A stretch of DNA of 64,000 nucleotides from Cheiracanthium punctorium (lineage: Eukaryota; Arthropoda; Arachnida; Araneae; Cheiracanthiidae), in contig JAWZYV010019541.1 in assembly GCA_038373885.1 (NCBI GenBank), positions 310,001 to 374,000 of the forward strand, written 5' to 3'. The notes under the pieces are model-generated. The model ran no database searches and was not told the DNA's origin. It saw only the letters and a list, made by a program, of their open reading frames with translations. The translations under genes were made by a program, and so were the position numbers. Shown here in pieces: positions 1 through 11,955 of this stretch. The first letter of the stretch is position 1; every line of letters starts with the position of its first letter.

Positions 1-359
1 ACAAATGGAAGAAAATGTGCCTGAGTCTATTTTCAGTGCAATTTTAAAATGTGAATATTTTTATGAAAATTTAAAATCACAGAATGCAAAGCAATGTGAA
101 AGAACGGAATTTTTCGACTAAAATAAACGTAAGTGCACTGCATATTTTATTCTATAAATTCGTGAATCGTCTTTACTTTCGAACATTTCATTTATTCAAT
201 GAAAAGTAAAAAAAAAAAAAATAATAATAATAAGTTTAACAAATGTATAGTATATACTAATTTATTTTTAATTGAAAGTCACAATTAAATACTTTTAAAA
301 TCGAAGTAACTAAAATATTTGTAATATTTGATTAAATAAGTGTAAAAATTTCTAATCTC

Positions 360-433
360 TGTACAACGAAATTTTCTCTATGGCGAATTTTTCAACTGGA
401 ACCAAGTGAGCTCGTTATAGGGAGATTCTACTG
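360..433 (-). mobile_element. Terminal fragment of a pogo/Tigger-like DNA transposon
   Basis: The stretch ends in CTCGTTATAGGGAGATTCTA followed by CTG and then TA. Read on the minus strand this begins TA-CAGTAGAATCTC, the usual look of pogo/Tigger termini next to a TA target. Upstream bases contain further AACGAAATT-like and GTTATAG-like words typical of such ends. Only this end lies in the window, the partner end is not visible, and no transposase remains. The family assignment rests on the terminal sequence alone. Confidence 0.5.
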
Positions 434-686
434 TATCATTATTGTGTACCTTCTGCAGCTTAAAGTTAACGAAACTATCTGTCAAATCAACGGAAATTGT
501 ACGTTGTTGGTACTATTTTGGATTTTGTAAAAGAATATCTAAACCCGCTATTTTTTATCATACAACATCCATATTTTTCAAAAAGAAACCATTTTTTTGA
601 AATTTTCGTCATTTTTTAAGACCTTAAGCGTATTTGAGAACTCACTTTTACGTATTTGTGTTAAACTAATATATATTTCCATAATT

Positions 687-1120
687 TTGTTGTTGTTATT
701 GTTGTTGCTAATTCATTCTGGCAACCGCGAAGCGGTGCCACATGCCCCCCATATAGGAAGGCGATGGGTGGAAGTGGCGGCTTCCAATTTAATGAGCCCC
801 AGTGGGAGGAAGTCCGACATACAGCGGGCTCCCCTGATTTTGAACCAATTCCAGATGAGGGACCAATCATCTGAAATCGGCACCAAAAGAGGTAGCGTTA
901 AACATGGAGGACACTTTGAGCCACGACGGATTTTACATGCACCAGCTCCCATTAGCATACACGGTAGCACAGCAGCCCAGCTGTGAGAGAAGTTTGCCCT
1001 CCCAAGCACTGACTAAGCTGGGTGCTGCTTCACTTTCCGTGTTCTTACGGGACGGAGTTTAGTGACAAAGGCCACCGCAATACTCCATTATTTTCTAGTG
1101 CCATTGAAAAGGACCATGTG
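687..1120 (+). repeat. Interspersed repeat copy 1 (TTG-tract family)
   Basis: A TTGTTG-rich tract is followed by a moderately GC-rich body. The same body recurs at 6488-6660 (+, 5' part only) and at 28090-28434 (-). Shared words include ACCGCGAAG, CATATAGGA, GAGCCCCAGTGGGAGGAAG, ATTTTGAACC and CATGCACCAGCTCCCATTAG. The 129-residue open frame across it is interrupted or absent in the other copies, so I do not regard it as a gene. It may be a SINE or the untranslated end of a longer retroelement; I do not recognise the family. Confidence 0.7.
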
Positions 1121-1957
1121 AGGAGACACTCCATTGAAATTCTTTAATATTTGAGTTCTCAGATCTTATTCTCAAAAAATCTCCATCCACCGAAAGATTA
1201 TTAACAAGAATATAAAATCTATATTATTGATCTTACTCGTATATGTCAGTATAGGCTGATTTTCATTTCTTAATGTCCCATTAAGAGCATTAATTGTATT
1301 TAAGGCAAATATGTAAAACAACTTATATTATTTACATGTTAAGCACATGAAATTTCATTTAATACCTAATAATTACCTAATAATGCTCACGTTATGGGTC
1401 TTCTCTTGTACTTCATTATTTATGTATACATGTATATACATTTATTTAAAAAAATAAGAGATTGATCATCACTGGTACTTACTTAGTTTAAGCAAAATAT
1501 TCTAATTAACTTAATATAAGCCAATAATAATGTGTTATCGTATATGTAAAGAACGGTATATACTTGGAATGCATAATCATTAGAATAATAACAAGAATAA
1601 AAGTAAATAAATGTATTACCAATATTTTAAATGTAGCAATATCAATATATGAAAAATGTGCAACATATCATATAATAGTGTTTAACAATTTTTTGTAATT
1701 TTTATAAGATTATAATTGTATAATTTTTCTAAAAGATGTTTTTTTCAACTTGGTACATTATAAATTTGACCATTAAAACTTTCTTAAAATGTATTTTCAT
1801 GAAGTGAACATGGACTACATGGTTTATGAAGTGTTTGAGAACTTTTGGAACAGCTAGTATGCATGCTTGTACAGATAAGGGTCACTGCTATTCTTCCGTG
1901 CCTTTTTTAACATTACTGACTAAGAACATGTTTTCTCAGAAGCAGAATAGCATATGC
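1101..1957. other. AT-rich sequence, nothing recognised
   Basis: Strongly AT-rich non-coding sequence with short A/T runs. I see no open frame, tRNA-like box, inverted ends or similarity to other parts of the window. Confidence 0.6.
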
Positions 1958-2345
1958 CAGGGTGAATCAGAAAGTCTTTGCCCTTATTTTTTATTTTTAA
2001 CATAAGGTGCACCCAGGTAATTTCGAATATGCGTTTTATTCTATGAATATATTGCACTATTTTTCCACATAGTCCTCACACCTTTTCAGACATCTGTCCC
2101 ACTGCAGCACTAAATTTGAGATGCTCCTGTGGTAGAATTCATCTAGCTGACTGTGAATCCACCATTGGACTGTTTTCTTGGTCATTTCACCTATAGCTGC
2201 TGCTGGTCATTTCACTGAGAGAGTCTGCAAATTCCGCCATACAGTTCGAACCTCGTCCCTTGTAATTTCCACGTTTTCAGTTAGCTGAAGAAGTTCCTGG
2301 CAGGTTATTGGTTGGTCACAGGGTAAGTCAAAGCTACATCTTTTT
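1958..2345 (-). pseudogene. Degenerate mariner-like (Tc1/mariner superfamily) transposase fragment
   Basis: The left side begins CAGGGTGAATCAGAAAGTCT, which looks like a mariner-type end. Read on the minus strand from about 2175 to 2060, the sequence encodes a tail of the form LDEFYHRSISNLVLQWDRCL, then KRCEDYVEK. This is the C-terminal pattern of mariner-like transposases (FY..GI..L..RWDKCL...GDYVE). A second stretch near 2335-2225 reads as a helix-rich N-terminal-like segment. Catalytic motifs are missing and the frame is broken. The superfamily is fairly sure, the subfamily is not. Confidence 0.65.
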
Positions 2346-2479
2346 CAGTTCCCACTGTTTTGTGAGACGAAGGGCTTTGACTGAGGAAGACTGAACGAAT
2401 TTTCAGTCGAAACGATCGTATCTTGCTATAAGTATCATTTTGGGTGTGTTTTTTATACAAAGTTTTTATTTATTTCATC

Positions 2480-2710
2480 GTTTAACACTAGTAGTTAAAC
2501 GATGAGTATTTACTATTTGAGTATTTTTTCCGTAAAGCTGCATGAGGTCTATCTGCCCAAGGGGGGAGGGGTCTTGGACGTCGGACTTTTTAAGGGGTTT
2601 CAACGCGTATTCATTTGGAGAAAGTCTCCCAAAACTCGAGACCGTTAGATCGACAGCCGTGCGCGAGGCCAGAACCTTTGCATTGCACACTTCAGCCATC
2701 TACCAATGTT
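2480..2710 (-). repeat. tRNA-derived SINE-like repeat, family S3 (copy 1)
   Basis: On the minus strand the order is: GTAGATGGCTGAAGTGTG, a degenerate B-box-like segment (AAGGTTCTGGCC), GCTGTCGATCTAACGGTC, then a region with ACGCGTT and CCCCTTAAAAAG, ending in a G/C run. The same order occurs at 25310-25520 (+), 51430-51680 (-) and 57090-57262 (+). The cleanest B-box, GGTTCGGGTCC, is in the 51.6-kb copy, so a tRNA-related RNA polymerase III promoter is likely. The 74-residue frame on this strand is a by-product of the repeat. Confidence 0.7.
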
Positions 2711-3355
2711 GAGCGTCTTATCCACTCGTCGACGATTCCTGTCAAGAAGCGATTCACGTGCAACGAATAAGGCCAGGAGAGCAGTCGGACGGTGGTTCCT
2801 CAGTCAGCCGGACGAATTCTAATACAGGAGCATCTCAAATTATTAAAATATTTTGGTATCATATTGGTGAATCTTTTTTTTTTTTTCAAATTCTTCTTTT
2901 ATCAAAAATAATAGTCGTTCCCAACAGCTTTAAAAGTGGCTTACTTTTAGTTGTACAAATACATAGCTAGATTTTTATTTGCAGTAAGTTTTCATTAGGA
3001 ATTTTCTTTTGTTTATGTTGTATAGAAATATTATTAGATGGTTAAGATTTTATGAATTATTTCATATAGTATTTACGTTTGCATATTTTTTACAGATTAG
3101 TTATGAATTCATTTACCTTCAAAAAATGTTTAAAAATGAAGAAATTTTTACAATTCCTCGGTATCGACCGAGTCCTTCGTCAAATTCTGGCCGAGTACCC
3201 AGTACACCTGTTTTTTGTTAAATCGCTTTATGTACAGTTATATGGGTATAATTTAAAAGAAAAAAGATGGGTTGTGTTTTTTCACCCAAAATCACTCTTC
3301 ATAAAGTTTTAAATACAATTATTCTATTTTTAGAATGTTTCATAATCCGCATATA

Positions 3356-3814
3356 CAGGGTGTCTAGTAAATAACACCATGATTTAAAAGCTAAGAATCT
3401 CAAAAACAAAGATCAATAGGAGGGGTGCAGTAAACGGTTTGTTGATACATAATCAACAGCTTACATAAAGCTGTAAAATCAGCAGAATTTAGAAGTAGTA
3501 GTTTCCAAACACCGCTAACAGATATCTCTGTTATCGCAGGCCTCTATAATGGATTGGCCTCCATATTCTCCCGATCTGACTCCTTGTGAGTACTTTATGA
3601 GAAGAACATTAATGAAACTGTTTACCGGAACCATCCCAACATGCTGGATGAACCTCAGTCGTCGGTATGTGTAGCCATTTCCGTTGTGACATTACCGGCT
3701 AAAAGTTAAATTTCATTATTCGTTTGCTTCAACATTGTACGTCGTAAGGGGTACTGATCTTTGTTTTTGAGATTTTTAATTTTGAAATCAGGGTATTATT
3801 TGCTGCACACCCTG
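3356..3814 (+). mobile_element. Internally deleted Tc1/mariner-superfamily element
   Basis: The ends CAGGGTGTCTAGTAAATAAC and the reverse complement of TTATTTGCTGCACACCCTG form inverted repeats of about 60 bp with mismatches, flanked by TA on both sides (3354-3355, 3815-3816). Inside, near 3549-3600 (+), the sequence encodes MDWPPYSPDLTPCEYFM. This is the motif around the third catalytic acidic residue of Tc1/mariner/IS630 transposases. A following frame still reads like the region after it (NETVYRNHPNMLDE). The remainder of the transposase is gone, so this is a non-autonomous relic of 459 bp. Confidence 0.8.
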
Positions 3815-3818
3815 TATA

Positions 3819-4502
3819 TACGAGGTGTCTCAAAAAGGTGGTAACACGCTTCAATTCTTTATCTATAAGAGAAAAGTTGGTAATGTAAATTGATAAAATG
3901 TTCAAAGTAAGGTAGGAAGAAAGACTATATTAAGAAAAATTCTTTGCGTTAGTTTCCAAAAAGTTACACTTTTTAAATTTGTATACGATCCCTGAACAAA
4001 AAAGAATTCTCAATTAGTAAAATGTGCCTCATGCACTAATGAGGTGATGTACAATATTTGAAAGTCAGTATATCCTAAAATGTGTCAGATTCATGAAGAG
4101 AAATATATGCTGACTTAAAGCACTTTTCAATGGCTCTCAAAGGGAAAAAAATTACTTAGGATCATTGCGTTTCAGAGGTTATAGAGGGAAAAAAAAAAAA
4201 AAAAACTTTTTTGCTGTCTAGCAATAAACATTTAAGATATTTTTGATGAAAGAAAGCGAAGAAAGAGATTTTATACATCATCTCATTAGTGTATTGGGCA
4301 CATTTCACTAATTGATATTTTTTTGTACGGGGGTCGTATAAAAATCTAAAAAGTGTAACCTTTTGCAAAGTAACGAGAGGATTTTTTTTCTTAACGCAGC
4401 CTTTTTTCCTACTTTATTTTGAACATTTTTTTAAATTTACATCACGTACGTACCTCTAATAGGGAAAGAATTAAAGCGTGTCTTGGGGACATCCTGTGTA
4501 TA
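3819..4502. mobile_element. Foldback MITE of the GGTGTC family (copy E1)
   Basis: The left end (GAGGTGTCTCAAAAA, then ACACGCTTCAATTCTTT) is matched in reverse by the right end (AAAGAATTAAAGCGTGTC, then GGACATCCTGTG). The pairing continues inward: the left AATGTGCCTCATGCACTAAT (4022-4041) has its inverse near 4265-4310. The element is therefore close to one long imperfect palindrome. TATA-rich flanks fit insertion at TA. Related copies lie at 19527-20257, 20530-20856, 36445-36711, 43157-43560 and, more distantly, 57284-58602. No coding capacity is visible. Confidence 0.75.
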
Positions 4503-4721
4503 TACTTTTAGGTGTAAAATAAAGTGTTTGAAAAACGTTTCTGAGCATTTTAAGGTTCCCGAATCAATCACTTTATTTACCTTGCGCTCTTGTGGTATTT
4601 GGAACATTTATTTTCGGATTATTTGTTTGTTTTCAAGAATCCGCTTATGAATCCTCGTCGAATAAAGTGGACAACTAAATGACAGTTTTTACTCTAGCAC
4701 AGAGAAACAAAATTTAATCAA

Positions 4722-4816
4722 CCAGGCGATGAGTGGGAATCAAGCCCACGACCGTACGCTTAAGCGATTAGCGCGGAGATGGACAAACCCTTAACCTTTA
4801 AGTCACCGTCTCCCCC
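4722..4816 (-). repeat. tRNA-like relic
   Basis: On the minus strand GGGCTTGATTCCC resembles a tRNA T-arm/B-box (GGTTCGANTCC). About 50 bases upstream there is a GTGACTTAAAGG-like stretch where an A-box would lie. The arms do not fold cleanly into a cloverleaf by eye, so a tRNA pseudogene or the head of a worn SINE is more likely than a working tRNA. Confidence 0.4.
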
Positions 4817-6173
4817 TAACTTGTGTTCTATGGCTGAGTAGCAGGTTTCGTTTTATTCACGGAACGAAATTAAAGCGGAATAGAAACTGTAAATGGGCGT
4901 GCCTGCCCAAAAGTGGCAGATAATTATTTTGTGAAACAGATGGTGCAGTTTTACCACTACCCTGTTCCGAGACAGGGATAAATGCTATTTAAGCTGATTT
5001 AACCTATAGTTCATACTCATTATTTTAATTTTTGTAATTTTAAAATGAAAGAAAACTATGGTAAAGTTTTAAATTTAGGAATTCAAGAGTAAAATGCTGA
5101 CCAAGTGAGCAACATAGTGAAATATCGTAAGTGAGATTGACGTCATTTTGATGTCACGAGTTAAAAAAAAACCTTTAGAAATCCAATTGCGTTTGTAAGT
5201 TGTGACATAAGGCTTTTGCCACTGGTGAAAAGATTCCGCAAATTCTCATTTTAAATGCGCCTTAACTGTTCAGTGCAGAAAGAGTTTCAAGAAATATTAT
5301 TATCTCTGTAGTTCAAAATATCGTCTGCTAAAAATGAAATACTGAAAGGTTCGCATTTTATTTTTCTTTTGTTGGAGGCATTTTTTTCCTGGAATCTGGT
5401 ATGTAATAAATTGTTTTTATCCGTTTATCCATTCATCTATTAAGGCTAGGAATCATCTACGTCTAAAGCTCTCAAAATGGCTCCGATATTTATGACAATA
5501 GACATCGCTTCCTCTACTAGGGAGCTGAAACTGCATTCGAAGAAAATGAAATGCAAAACAGCAAGAATTGCATTCAAAGTCCGTATTTTTAAAGAGACAG
5601 TTAATTAATTTTCTATTTGTTTCATGGCTGTGTATTTTTTTTTTTCGAGTCTAAGAATGGAAACTTCTTGACTGGGAATGACTTAAGTTTTCGTAGGATA
5701 GTTGAATTTAATAATTTAACTGTCAGAAAGCGATTCTAATACTAGATAATTATAATGTTAGAAATAGAATATGGAATTAATTAGTATTTAAGTAGCCAAA
5801 ATCTAAATTTATTGAGTGTAATTTTCTTTAATAGAAATAAGAATCATTTTATTCCCAGAAAAATGTTTTTTACAGTCGCACATCGTAAAAACACTTAGCA
5901 AAGTAAACGCTCCTGATATATGCTTACTTGAAATCATTGTTTTTTCTATTATTAATTTTGATCCATACGTGAAAATCAAAGTTAAGCAGCTCAAAAAGCA
6001 AACTGCTATGAAGCTCTACAAGGCAAAGTGAAATTTATGTTATATTTCTTTTTATAAAATATTCTCGCTTATTTCTCACTATTTTAAGTACTGTAAATTA
6101 AAGTTAGTAATAACTTTGTATGGCACATATACTATATAAAACAGGTCTGCATAAAGGACGGTACAAGTGTCTA
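4817..6173. other. AT-rich sequence, nothing recognised
   Basis: Non-coding by eye. Short open frames here have random-looking composition. No repeats shared with other parts of the window were noticed. Confidence 0.55.
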
Positions 6174-6174
6174 C

Positions 6175-6290
6175 TTTTCTCAGCAACAAAATCGGCAACT
6201 TACACAAGGCAAGAAAGCGAACAACTCAACAACTTGAATTGTTCGCTTTCCTGCCTTTTGGAAGTTCGGCGATTTTGTTAGTCAAGAAAA
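6175..6290. repeat. Foldback inverted repeat
   Basis: Arms of about 50 bp (6175-6224 and 6239-6290) pair as an imperfect hairpin. TTTTCTCAGCAACAAAATCG faces CGATTTTGTTAGTCAAGAAAA, and AAGAAAGCGAACAA faces TTGTTCGCTTTC, around a 14-base loop. No terminal target duplication was found. It may be the core of a small foldback transposon or a hairpin-forming transcript. Confidence 0.65.
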
Positions 6291-6487
6291 ATGGGCGGAT
6301 TCTCAATAAAATAATATTGGCAGCGAATGAAACAGCGTAAAACTTTTACAGTAACATCTTCAGATTCAGATTGTTCATACTTTAAGCGCTATTATTTTTT
6401 ATGATTAAAAACAATTAGTTTATTAGGACTGCCTTCGAGTGGGGGAATTGCGCTTTTTAAATTTTCTTTAACTTCACGGGCTTCTTT

Positions 6488-6660
6488 CTGTTGTTGCTGT
6501 TGTTTCTAATGCCCTATGGCTAACCGCGAAGTGGCGCCAGATCCTCCATATAGGACGGCAATGGGTGAAAATGAACGACTTCCTTTCAATTGAGCCTTAT
6601 TGGGAGAAAGATCGACTTATCTCGTTGTCTCCCAATTTTGAACCTATTCTACATGAAAGC
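6488..6660 (+). repeat. Interspersed repeat copy 2 (TTG-tract family), truncated
   Basis: This matches 687-860: a TTGTTGCTGTTG tract, CTAACCGCGAAGTGGCGCC, CATATAGGACGGCAATGGGTG, then CCCAATTTTGAACC. The 3' half present in the other two copies is missing. The GCAGAGCC-ended element begins exactly where it stops, so that element may have truncated it or inserted into it. Confidence 0.65.
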
Positions 6661-6858
6661 AGAGCCTGATTATGACCTACGGGGGCCCCGGGCATTTGTG
6701 AATTTGCCCCCCCCCCCCATCTATGAAATTTGTTTTACTTTTCATAAAATTTTGATATAAAATATATTTCAGAACAAAATTTGAAATTGGGGGCCCTTTC
6801 GAACCGGGGGTTCTGGGCAAAGTCCCGATTTGCCCATGCGATAATAAGGCTCTGCAAC
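6659..6858. mobile_element. Small GC-rich element with GCAGAGCCT ends
   Basis: Inverted ends are GCAGAGCCTGATTATG at the left and ATAATAAGGCTCTGC at the right. The body carries GGGGGCCCCGGGCATTTG near the left and GGGGTTCTGGGCAAAGTCCC near the right, which also pair roughly. A related right end (ATAAAAAGGCCCTG) occurs at 32081-32094. No 8-bp target duplication is evident. The superfamily is unknown to me. Confidence 0.5.
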
Positions 6859-7125
6859 CAAAAACTAGAGTAGCACCCTCAAAAGTATTGTTTGAGAACA
6901 TAGACGGCTTCTTTCTTTCCGTGCGTGTGAATGACAATTTTAAAAAATAATAAAAGGTTGCAAAAGTTATTTTGAGAACAATAAGTAGAATTTCAGATTG
7001 AGTAAAGTGAAAATAAAAAAGGATAAGCAAATCTTTTCTTAGTGTCTTTTCACATCGAACCACATCGCACTTCCCTGTAGACCAAGAAAGATAAAGTATT
7101 CCTTTTTGTTTTTAAATTTCGCTTC

Positions 7126-7303
7126 GTGTGCATGGGTGTCGGCAGCTTAGGGGAAGGGGACTCATGCACCCCCCCTCGTATTTTTGGATTCCGTTTTTCT
7201 TTTTCTCGCTTTTTTTGTTCTTGCTAACATGGTAATCACACGCTGAAGTAATCTTTGCCCCCTCCCCTCTTGGAAACTATTCTGCCTACGCCCATGCTCA
7301 TGG
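7126..7303. mobile_element. Small element with GC-rich inverted ends (CATGGGTGTCGGCAG)
   Basis: The left end GCATGGGTGTCGGCAG pairs with the right end CTGCCTACGCCCATGC. The body has C-rich patches near both ends. The design resembles the hAT-like elements at 32761 and 34413, but I could not find an 8-bp duplication in the flanks, so the boundaries are approximate. Confidence 0.5.
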
Positions 7304-7304
7304 G

Positions 7305-9970
7305 CGTTAAATAAAATAGAAAAAATATTTAGAGAATAACAGAATACGAAAGCAATTTTGAGAAGAGTATCAACACTTTAAGACTTGATATACTGCAATA
7401 AAACAGAGGATAAAATGTGCTGTATCAGATATATTGTACATATGTAAGCGAAATTATACATTTTGAGATATATTTGTGAAAAATATTTCTTTCCACGGGT
7501 TCTTTTCCTTGTGTGTCTGCAGGATTAAAAAAATATTAAATAATAATAGTTTTTAAAATGACTCTCAGAACAGTAACTTTCAAATTGACTTTCAAAAGAC
7601 TTTCAAATCGACAAAATGGATAATAAAAATGGTTGAAACTAGACTCCGTGTCTGCGATACTTATTCTCAGGGAAATAAATTATACACTTCGAGGTGTATA
7701 TTAATGAAACATTTTCTTTGCAGTGAACGTTCATGATCAGAAGTGTCGTCATCTATCAACTACAAACAGAAATAAATCAATAAAATAATGGCCTCCTATC
7801 TGCTGACTACTGCTCAGCAAAATGTCTCTTCCAAGTTTTTCTCTGCATGGCACTCCGTGACTCGTCCCTAATTGGACTTGTAAGTACATTTTAATTTTAT
7901 AAAAAGGAAGATATACAGATACGATGATAGGTCATTTCGACCCAGGTAAATTTAAAACGGGGGTAGTGTTCGCATCATTTATCCTGATGAGAATTTTTCT
8001 TCAAAATAAATTCTTTAGTGTGTGTTAAATAAAGTAGAAAGAAAAAAATTATAGAATAACAGAATATGCAAATAGTTCTGAGAATAACGAGACTTTCAAA
8101 TTTGATAAACTGGATAAAAATAGAGGTAAAATGTGCTGTGTCAATTGTGTGGGGGAATTATAAGTCACTCTTTTTTCGTGGTAAATAATGGTCACTAACT
8201 TTATAGCATTAAAACTTTTTTTTTACAAAACACCTAAGTTATGTCAATATATCCTTATGCATTCTGTTTTCTTATATCAACCTCAAAAACAATGTGACTA
8301 AAGAAAAATATGAGGGAAAAAAAAAGACTTTACACTACTACAAAAACATCTTTAAAAAAGATTGCCTCTGAAACTCATGATTTTTTAAAGATTCATGTCA
8401 GTGAAAAATTTTTGAAAAACATTTGCTTTAGTGCTGTTTTTTAATTGCAAATGGTCTATGCTTTTCATACGTAAATATGCTTTTTCTTCATTCTTTTTAA
8501 ATTAATTTTTAAAGTATGTTCATTTATCCCCCAGTTTACTAAGGTAATGCTTGGCCACTGGGGTAATTCTTCGTCAGCGATACTTTAGGTGTATTTTTTT
8601 TATTTATTTTTGTATAAACAATATTAATATTTATTATAACTGTTATAATTTACTGTAATATTATATTATACTTTAACTGTACCTTTCGCACCCATTTGGC
8701 TCACATATCAATTCCAGCTTTGAAAAAATACTAAGTCAGCAATTAAGGCGCATATCTCGAGTACTGAATTTCTTTAGTGTTTGTAGTAATAAAGCACTAC
8801 TGAATAATAATTTTGTTTCAAATGATTCTGAGAACAGCTAACACTTACAGTTATAAGTTTTTCAAATTGACTAAACTCACAATGAAAATGATTGAACAGG
8901 ACTCTGTGTTAGTTATACTTATTTCGATGAAAACAAATTATACATTTTGACAACTTTTTATGAAACCTTTTCTTTTCAATGGACATTCATGATCATATGT
9001 GCCGTCATCTATTATTTCCAAGTTGAAACAAATCAAGAAAGAAACGGCCTCCTTTCTACTGACTACTGCTCAGTAACAAATCCATCTTACTAGCCTTTTT
9101 TTTTTTTTTTTCATCGTACCAGATCGCCACCCACACCTGCAGGCGAAGAGAGATGGAGAACTCGTAAGTAAATTTAAATTTTGTTAAAAGAAGCTATGCT
9201 GAGGGGACGATGGGTCATTTCGACCAAGTTAACTCCGGAAGGATGGTCGTGTTCGTATCATTCATCCTAGAGGGGACTTTTCTTTTTTTTTAAATTTCTT
9301 TTCTTCTCGGGTGTTTTCCGCATAGTATGTGTTGAATGCAACAGAAAAAAAAATACAGTATAACGGAATATGAAAATAATTCTGAAACTATCAAGACTTT
9401 TCGGATTTCACAAACTACCAAAAAATGGAGAAGATGTGCTGCTTCAATATGTGCTGAATAAATATAAACTAAATTATACATTTTGAAACATACATCTAAA
9501 AATCATTCTTTGCAGAGGTTCTTTTCCTTTTGTATCTGTAGTAATAAAACACTACTAAAGAAATGCTCTGTTTGAAATGGTTCTGAGAACAGTAAAGAAA
9601 CTTTGAGATTGACTAAACTGATAGTAAAGATGGTCAAAATAGGACTTTTTGTCAGTCATACTTACTTTAAGGAAAATAAATTATAAATTTTGAGATATAT
9701 TAATAAAACATTTTCTTTGCGGTGGACGTTCATAATCAGAAGCGTCGTGATCTATTATCTACGAACTGAAACAAATCAATGAAGGACTTTTTTCTACTGG
9801 CTATTGCAACAAGTCTTTTTAATGCTTTTTTCTGCTCCGTACCCGATCGTCCCTTCCTGCAGACGGAGAAAGATTGAGAACTCGTTAGTACATTTAAATT
9901 TTATAAAAATAAGATATGCAGGTGAGACGATGGGTCATCTTGACCAAGATAACTCCTGAAGGCTGGTGGT
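7305..9970. repeat. Degenerate three-copy tandem array, unit about 0.7 kb
   Basis: Three diverged copies follow one another. Landmarks in each copy are ATAACAGAATA-like, AAATGTGCTG, AAATTATACATTTTGA, TTCTTTTCCTT, TCTGAGAACAG, GACTACTGCTCAG, and GATGGGTCATTTCGACC. The last occurs near 7922, 9208 and 9928. The middle copy carries an unrelated insertion of about 600 bp (about 8165-8765). A short exon-like segment with a good splice donor lies in the middle copy at 9123-9163. No long open frame exists. This is probably an old segmental tandem duplication. Confidence 0.7.
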
Positions 9971-11914
9971 GTTCACTAGGGCTGAACGATACTGAAAGTT
10001 TTACATCGTGATGTATCATCAGTTTTACGTTGGTATTTTTCAATATATCGATGTCAAAATGTATACAAAATCACTTATACATCTACTTTTTTATACTTAT
10101 CAAATTCTAATTATTTAATATTCCATTAAGTAATTAAAAATACTCATGAAATTTGATTTTAATAATGCAACTTCTATTTAAAAAAAGGGAAGAAATTTTA
10201 GTTTTTAACAAAAGTCGCACTAAATAGATAAATACTGGCCTGCATTGTTTGCTTCTCCATATTAAATGTATAAAATTTTACGAAACAGTTTTAATATCGG
10301 GACATCAAATCAGAGTATAAACTTCTAGAAAAGCCCTCTTTACACAGTTTAATTTTATAAAGTACAAGCAGGAAACGAAATCTTAAAACGTTACTTTATA
10401 AATATAGATAAAAAAATGCAAATAGTGGTTTGAATTTGAATTTTTTTCTTTTTGTATTAGTTATCAAACTTGTTTTAACAACTGTAAAGTAATGTGTAAT
10501 ATACTTAGTGAATTTTTGACAAAAACAATTTAATGAATGTGAAATAATGAAAAAGCATAAATTGCGTAATAAGCCTTTAAAACATTACTTTAACAAAATC
10601 ATAGAGCTTAAATAGTGGCAGAAACAATTTCTGTGCATGTATGGATTTTTTTTTTTCAACGGGCGGGCACTTTCTGATAAGCATTGTCCACTACAACTGC
10701 CCGAAGCAACTGGGACCATTTTATTATGGCGGCACGCAGTGGGTGGCCATCGCTACCCGCATATATTGAAATGCCATATTCTTCACTTGACTATTACAAC
10801 AAAAACTTATATTTGTAGCTAATTTATAACGAACATATTTACTTTTATTCTCTGAGCATAAAAATATTATCACGCTTGGCAGTCCAGATTACACTCGCTT
10901 ATGCATTATCGGGATTCCATACCAGAGAACTCCCGTATTTTATGCTAGAATAAAAACACTCAACAAAAAACTGGTGTTAAAAGGTTAAGAAAACTTTGTA
11001 AAATAATACACATAAAAGTACTCTTCCAGTACGATAGTTTTGGGTAGTATAACACATCCAACCTTCTTGAGTAGAAAAAGAGTTTCACCATCCGCACAAC
11101 TGAATGATGAAATTTTTTTGCAGCTGAAAAAGGCTGGACCTTTTGTATCAGCTGAAACGATGTTATTGGATAAGTATCTTTTTATGTATTTTGTTTTACA
11201 AAGTTTTTAATTCTTTTTAGATGTAAGAACGTTAATCATTAAACAGTCATTAATTTCATTCATCAACAGTTACTGTTATTATTTTTTTCCTCGCACAAAT
11301 ATTCTTGCGTAAACATTTTAAAAAGTTTTGGGAGAAGTATAAATTATATATGAAGCATATTAGTACTTATATTATTTTAATCTTAACAAACGATTATTTA
11401 TTAATACTTACAAATTTATGAACAAAAAAAGCTTGAATCGGTCCAGAATAAATTAATACTGAAAATCACCCCATGCCGGATAGTATTTTATTAAAGCATG
11501 GAACCCCCGTCTTCTCCCGTAGTAAAATGTATTATGCCACTAAAGTTCCTGGCCGGATACAACATTCGGACCAAGCCCGGGGCCGTGCGGTTCTCAAGCC
11601 TTTACAATTACTTCTATACATGTGCTTCTAATTCTTGGAAAAATTGAAAAGTAACTCCGAAATATTTTATTAGCAACGAAATCATACTCAAAATATTCCA
11701 TTACTTGCAGAAAATGGACTATCAAAATAAATGTGAAAGAACAATTTTTTAAGTACTCGAGTTCCGTCAAATTTCCTGTCATATATAAAATATTGTTCTT
11801 CATAAAAAGAAAGTCAGGTACAAAATAATAATTTCTAATGACTTAATTAGTTACCCACCAAAATAAATTAGAAAATTTGTTTTACACTCAACTACTCGTT
11901 TATGAGTGGGTGTA

Positions 11915-11955
<41 letters not shown>

